From assembly GCA_964607445.1 (NCBI GenBank), contig CAZSKN010000002.1, forward strand, positions 1 through 64,000: a DNA stretch of 64,000 bases. Reading direction: 5' to 3'. Source of the DNA: CALCKU01 sp964607445 (lineage in GTDB: Bacteria > Pseudomonadota > Alphaproteobacteria > Caulobacterales > Maricaulaceae). Positions 60,788 through 64,000 of the stretch are shown in pieces. A program made the translations under genes and the position numbers. The notes below the pieces were generated by a model, which saw only the letters and a program-made list of their open reading frames with translations, made no database searches and was not told where the DNA came from. The stretch's first letter is position 1; every line of letters begins with the position of its first letter.

Positions 60788-61537
60788 TCAAAATGTGTCA
60801 TGGAACGGGGCTGCGGTTTTGCCTATTGGGGACGTCCCGAAATGAGGACGTAATACACGTTTATGCGGCACAGTTCTGGGCTCGGCATATAGACGCTTGA
60901 CGGCTTCTACAAGTATAAGTCCTGAAAAACTTGGCCACACCAATTCTCCAAACTGTTCGGCCATCAATGTATTCCGCGCGCCTGTCAGGCGTGAGACAGG
61001 TGGGGCGTAAAGGGCTCCTGACCAGACGGTTGGAATAAACCCTGTGTGTTTAAGGGCGGCGCGTAATTGGGTTCGGGTGAAAGGCCTCCCTGCACCAAAC
61101 GGACTTTTCTCGGACCGAGCCCATAATCCTGATCTGTTAGATGCGATAATGACAATCCGGCCTTCCGGCTTTGTGACTCGCCATAAATTTGCCAGTAACA
61201 CGCCAAGATCAGGGGTTTCTTCAACACCGTGGGCCACGCAGATATAGTCAAAGCTCGCATCCTCGAACGGTAAGAGGGTTTCGGGTGTTAAGCAAGAAAC
61301 AACCCCGCGCCTGGAGTGTTTGACAACGGCGCCTTGGCCCGCAGGCATAGCAAAGGCAATACGTTTGCACTCGTGAATATAAGGGTCCAGATAAGGCCCG
61401 CAATAACCAAAACCCAAAACATCGCGCCCGCGTAAATTTGGCCATAGCTTACTCAGCCGTCGGCGTACCATTGTTTTTGCTGCCACGCCAAGACGGCTGA
61501 CATAAAAATTTTCAAGCTGGACTACACTTTGGCGCAT
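60788..61537 (-). CDS. Class I SAM-dependent methyltransferase
   Basis: The 249-residue protein has a type-11 methyltransferase core with a degenerate nucleotide loop (GRDVLGFGYCGPYL), PFEDASFDYICVAHGVEETPD and LANLWRVTKPEGRIVII. The substrate is unknown. It is divergent from gloB with a 41-base gap and shares a strand with chorismate mutase and tyrA. The gloB/methyltransferase pairing recurs in alphaproteobacteria, which suggests that the gene is real but not its role. Confidence 0.88.
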   Translation of the reverse strand: MRQSVVQLENFYVSRLGVAAKTMVRRRLSKLWPNLRGRDVLGFGYCGPYLDPYIHECKRIAFAMPAGQGAVVKHSRRGVVSCLTPETLLPFEDASFDYICVAHGVEETPDLGVLLANLWRVTKPEGRIVIIASNRSGLWARSEKSPFGAGRPFTRTQLRAALKHTGFIPTVWSGALYAPPVSRLTGARNTLMAEQFGELVWPSFSGLILVEAVKRLYAEPRTVPHKRVLRPHFGTSPIGKTAAPFHDTF

Positions 61538-61578
61538 ATATAGCTATTCTAACGGAGTTGATCATATAGGAAAGCCTT

Positions 61579-62310
61579 ATGTCTACTGACCTTGAAATTG
61601 TTATGTTCCCGTGTTTGGCGGATAATTACGGGTTTTTACTGCATGACCCGGTGTCTGGCGATACTGCAACCATTGATACACCGGATGCCGAAGAAATTCT
61701 GAGACAATGCGCGGCCAGAAATTGGACATTGACCCATATTTGGAACACTCACCATCATTTTGATCATACCGGCGGCAATCTGACCCTTAAGGAAAAACTC
61801 GGGGTCGAGATCATCGGCCCAGCGGGGGACGCCGCGCGTATTCCGGGGCTGAAACGCGGCATTTCGGGCGGGGAGAGTTTTGAGTTTGGCACGCACAGAA
61901 TTGACGTTTTAGACACGCCCGGTCACACGACCCACCATAATGTCTATTATGTTCCTTCGGCCCGGTCTGCCTTTGTCGGGGATACGATATTTGTGTTGGG
62001 GTGTGGGCGCTTGTTTGAAGGTACAGCGCAACAAATGTACGATAGCTTGGCGTCTATTTGTGCCTTGCCACAAGATACACGCCTGTATTGTGCGCATGAA
62101 TATACGCTTTCAAATGCGCGATTTGCTGTCACAATTGACCCTGATAATGCGGATCTTTTAGCATATATAGAGACGGCCAAAGCCTTAAGAGAGCAGGGCT
62201 TGCCGACGGTTCCCACGACAATTAAGGCAGAAATGGCAACAAATCCCTTTGTACGTGCAAAGTCAGCGACAGATTTAGCTAACATCAGAGCAGCGAAAGA
62301 CAATTTTTAA
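61579..62310 (+). CDS. gloB: Hydroxyacylglutathione hydrolase (glyoxalase II)
   Basis: GloB hydrolyses S-lactoylglutathione to lactate and glutathione, completing methylglyoxal detoxification. The 243-residue metallo-beta-lactamase-fold enzyme has THHHFDH (His58, His60, Asp62, His63), LDTPGHT, GDTIFVLGCGRLFEGT and CAHEYTLSNARF. The C-terminal glyoxalase-specific segment ends TTIKAEMATNPFVRA. Confidence 0.95.
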   Translation: MSTDLEIVMFPCLADNYGFLLHDPVSGDTATIDTPDAEEILRQCAARNWTLTHIWNTHHHFDHTGGNLTLKEKLGVEIIGPAGDAARIPGLKRGISGGESFEFGTHRIDVLDTPGHTTHHNVYYVPSARSAFVGDTIFVLGCGRLFEGTAQQMYDSLASICALPQDTRLYCAHEYTLSNARFAVTIDPDNADLLAYIETAKALREQGLPTVPTTIKAEMATNPFVRAKSATDLANIRAAKDNF

Positions 62311-62393
62311 AGACATTTACTGTTTTTAGAGAAAATTCCTCTCTTTTAAGCGGGCGCGCGTCATATCTTATCGTTACGGAAGTAATATTTCAT

Positions 62394-62422
62394 TTGCCAC
62401 ATTCGCCTAATAGGCGTAAACT
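62394..62422 (+). promoter_or_regulatory. Candidate promoter of the cold-shock gene
   Basis: TTGCCA (62394-62399) and TAAACT (62417-62422) are 17 bases apart, with a CGCCT/AGGCG palindrome in the spacer (62404-62416). The predicted leader is about 147 bases long, similar to the long untranslated leaders of cspA-type genes. Support is by sequence match only. Confidence 0.45.
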
Positions 62423-62471
62423 GACCCTTCGATAGGGCCGGACGATCAGGCCACCTGCGTTTTGCTTGGGC

Positions 62472-62552
62472 GAGAGTTAACTCTCTGAAAGTGGAGCAAG
62501 TGTAATTTTTCTCCCACTTCATCGAGTACCGGGCCGATATTTTTTGACCCGG
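62472..62552 (+). promoter_or_regulatory. Structured 5' leader of the cold-shock gene
   Basis: Three consecutive stem elements lie in the leader. These are the perfect palindrome GAGAGTTAACTCTC (62472-62485), a bulged AAGTGGAG/CTCCCACTT stem (62489-62519) and CCGGG/CCCGG (62529-62552). The ribosome-binding site AAAGG follows unpaired. Cold-shock mRNAs use such leaders as temperature-dependent switches; the same role here is inference. Confidence 0.5.
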
Positions 62553-62575
62553 AATGTCTAGGCGAAAGGTTTATA

Positions 62576-62800
62576 ATGTCAGACGAAATGCAAAAAGGGA
62601 CTGTAAAGTTCTATAATGACCAAAAGGGTTATGGTTTTATTGCCCCTGAAAACGGTAGCGGTGACGTGTTTGTTCACGCAACGGCTTTACAACGTGGCGG
62701 GCTTAACGGCTTATCCGATGGTCAAGTGGTTATGTTTAATACATCTGTGAATGAGCGCACAGGAAAAACGGCGGTGGATGCTATTTCTCTAGCTGAATAG
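62576..62800 (+). CDS. Cold-shock domain protein
   Basis: The 74-residue protein is a single cold-shock domain with RNP1 KGYGFI and RNP2 VFVHATAL, which bind single-stranded RNA or DNA and melt RNA structure. Length and motifs match CspA-type proteins. The gene stands alone with a long structured leader. An internal ATG four codons in is possible as a start. Confidence 0.95.
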   Translation: MSDEMQKGTVKFYNDQKGYGFIAPENGSGDVFVHATALQRGGLNGLSDGQVVMFNTSVNERTGKTAVDAISLAE

Positions 62801-62862
62801 CTCGTGATTTCACTCAGCGCCGTCAGGCATATATTTTACGAAATTATCGTTTAATTTAAGGT

Positions 62863-62907
62863 TCCGCGCCAACTGGGTCATTTTAATATTGACCTGTCAG
62901 GCGCGGA
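62863..62907 (+). promoter_or_regulatory. Large inverted-repeat structure upstream of dapD
   Basis: Two arms, TCCGCGCC (62863-62870) and GGCGCGGA (62900-62907), pair perfectly. Inside them GGTCA (62876-62880) pairs with TGACC (62890-62894), leaving a symmetric 5x5 internal loop and a nine-base apical loop. No T tract follows, so it is not an intrinsic terminator. It lies about 75 bases before the dapD start and could be an operator or a leader RNA element. Confidence 0.5.
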
Positions 62908-62982
62908 CCGTAAGTTGCTCTCCACTTTAAAGCCCTTCAAACCAATTGAGTCGGGTATTATCTATTTGATCTGGAGTTCAAC

Positions 62983-63813
62983 ATGAATACCGCTTCCCTC
63001 GAAACTGCTATTAATGCCGCATGGGACGACCGTGCCTCGCTTTCACCTGAGACAAAGGGGGAGGCGCGCGAGGCTGTGGAGACCGCAATCCTTGGACTGG
63101 ATGCTGGCGAATTACGCGTTGCAACGAAATTGGGTAATGGGGATTGGACAGCCCATGAATGGCTTAAAAAAGCTGTGCTATTAGGGTTTCGTCTCCACCC
63201 TAACCGTTTGATGTCCGGCGGGCCAGATTCGGGGAATTGGTGGGATAAGGTTCCAAGTAAATTTGAAGGCTGGGACGAGACCGACTTCGCAAAAGCCGGG
63301 TTTCGCGCTGTCCCTAATGCGGCTGTACGGCGCGGGGCCTATATCGCCTCAAATGCTGTACTCATGCCGTCCTATGTGAACATAGGTGCCTATGTCGATG
63401 AAGGCACAATGGTCGATACTTGGACAACAGTTGGCTCTTGCGCCCAGATCGGAAAAAATTGTCATTTATCCGGCGGTGTCGGGATTGGCGGTGTCTTAGA
63501 GCCTTTACAGGCTACACCTGTGATTATTGAAGATAATTGTTTTATCGGCGCCCGGTCCGAAGTTGCCGAAGGTGTGATTGTGCGTGAAGGCGCTGTCTTG
63601 GCTATGGGCGTATTTCTGTCCCAATCGACTAAAATCTATAATCGGGCGACAGGTGAATTTACCTATGGTGAAGTTCCGGCCTATTCCGTTGTTGTACCGG
63701 GAAGCCTACCCTCTCAAGATGGGTCGCACAGTCTGGCCTGTGCTGTGATTGTTAAAACTGTCGATGCCAAAACCCGCAGCAAGACCGGTGTCAATGAGTT
63801 GTTAAGAGCGTAG
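62983..63813 (+). CDS. dapD: 2,3,4,5-tetrahydropyridine-2,6-dicarboxylate N-succinyltransferase
   Basis: DapD succinylates tetrahydrodipicolinate in the diaminopimelate/lysine pathway. The 276-residue protein has a left-handed beta-helix of hexapeptide repeats (GAYIASNAVLMPSYVNIGAY, VGIGGVLEP, NCFIGARSEV) with the characteristic GTMVDTWTTVGSCAQIG segment. A CTGGAG ribosome-binding site precedes the ATG. dapE follows 15 bases later. Confidence 0.96.
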   Translation: MNTASLETAINAAWDDRASLSPETKGEAREAVETAILGLDAGELRVATKLGNGDWTAHEWLKKAVLLGFRLHPNRLMSGGPDSGNWWDKVPSKFEGWDETDFAKAGFRAVPNAAVRRGAYIASNAVLMPSYVNIGAYVDEGTMVDTWTTVGSCAQIGKNCHLSGGVGIGGVLEPLQATPVIIEDNCFIGARSEVAEGVIVREGAVLAMGVFLSQSTKIYNRATGEFTYGEVPAYSVVVPGSLPSQDGSHSLACAVIVKTVDAKTRSKTGVNELLRA

Positions 63814-63828
63814 TGGGACGGGAGTATT

Positions 63829-64000
63829 ATGCCGGTCAATACACATATCGACCCCGTTGATTTTGCCTGTGAACTTATTCGCAGACCGTCTGTCACACCG
63901 GTTGATGCCGGCGCTCTGGATCAATTACAAACGACGCTGGAAGCGCTCGGGTTTCGGTGCAAGCGTTATCCCTTCGGGGAAGGGGCGTTAAGGGTAGACA
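63829..64000 (+). CDS. dapE: Succinyl-diaminopimelate desuccinylase, N-terminal part (3' truncated)
   Basis: The frame opens at an ATG behind GGGAG and continues to the window edge, giving 57 codons. The visible start (DPVDFACELIRRPSVTP, then GALDQLQTTLEALGF) is the N-terminal pattern of DapE/ArgE-type M20 peptidases. The position after dapD supports DapE, which hydrolyses N-succinyl-diaminopimelate. The zinc ligands lie beyond the window. Confidence 0.88.
   Translation, partial: MPVNTHIDPVDFACELIRRPSVTPVDAGALDQLQTTLEALGFRCKRYPFGEGALRVD

Noticed and set aside
62328..62347. AGAGA/TCTCT hairpin after gloB, as a terminator
   Set aside because: The stem is only five A/T-rich pairs with four Ts, too weak to call with confidence.

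Overview
The window is ordinary bacterial chromosome, densely coded on both strands, with no rRNA, tRNA, insertion sequence, prophage or CRISPR array that I can recognise. Base composition looks close to half GC by eye. Gene content points to an alphaproteobacterium. The evidence is an FzlA-type GST-fold cell-division protein, the miaB-phoH-ybeY-corC-lnt-HTH-trmB-rimP-nusA-ylxR-infB-rbfA-truB-rpsO-pnp backbone, a Fur protein without the C-terminal CxxC pairs, the argH/lptM/lysA/TIGR02302/ftsEX neighbourhood, and a CC0125/CC1285-type lipoprotein. A Caulobacterales/Maricaulales-like marine lineage (Hyphomonadaceae or relatives) is my best guess; this is inference, not proof.

Layout. 1-5.7 kb: the tail of an unknown gene, then a minus-strand block with a DMT exporter coupled to a 70-aa membrane protein, a family-2 glycosyltransferase, queG, fzlA and a CDF metal exporter. 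5.8-15 kb: a lipoprotein M1 aminopeptidase, a three-gene ATGA-coupled PadR/membrane-protein operon, TrkH, and hslO behind two tandem M48 metalloprotease lipoproteins. 15-17.9 kb: nfuA, tsaB, rimI, fur and a small secreted protein. 17.9-36.1 kb: the large RNA-metabolism and translation block (tRNA modification, rRNA maturation, transcription elongation, translation initiation, ribosomal protein S15, PNPase) with lnt and corC inside it. Two genes and a terminator interrupt it between rbfA and truB, and metK is missing from its usual slot.

36-45.5 kb: accessory and housekeeping genes. These are a DUF2853 protein, a sirtuin, an ATGA-coupled pair of an exported CPYC thioredoxin-like protein and a four-helix membrane protein with two periplasmic cysteine pairs, yaiI, an alternative oxidase, an LRAT-like protein, ffh-rpsP (no rimM/trmD follow), and a TlpA/Tag-like/SDR operon. 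45.5-59 kb: argH, a minus-strand island of DUF1289, DUF2891 and two paralogous secreted proteins, then lptM-lysA, the large TIGR02302 membrane protein, a zinc-ribbon protein, ftsE-ftsX, a YdcF-like protein and a DUF2125 protein. 59-64 kb: tyrA and chorismate mutase, a methyltransferase divergent from gloB, a cold-shock gene with a long structured leader, and dapD-dapE running off the end. Lysine/diaminopimelate synthesis (lysA, dapD, dapE), envelope division (fzlA, ftsEX) and lipoprotein or LPS biogenesis (lnt, lptM) recur across the window.

No large novel system is evident. The best candidates for undescribed biology are the thioredoxin/four-helix pair at 37.5-38.6 kb, the PadR membrane module at 8.8-10.1 kb, the paralogous secreted pair at 48.4-50.1 kb and several structured leaders (trmB-rimP, cold-shock gene, dapD). 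No intergenic stretch exceeds about 300 bases. The longest are 62311-62575 (promoter and leader hairpins), 40166-40420 (divergent region of the alternative oxidase and LRAT-like genes, nothing convincing seen), 36517-36765 (a promoter at its right end) and 40793-41028 (a strong promoter and leader of ffh).
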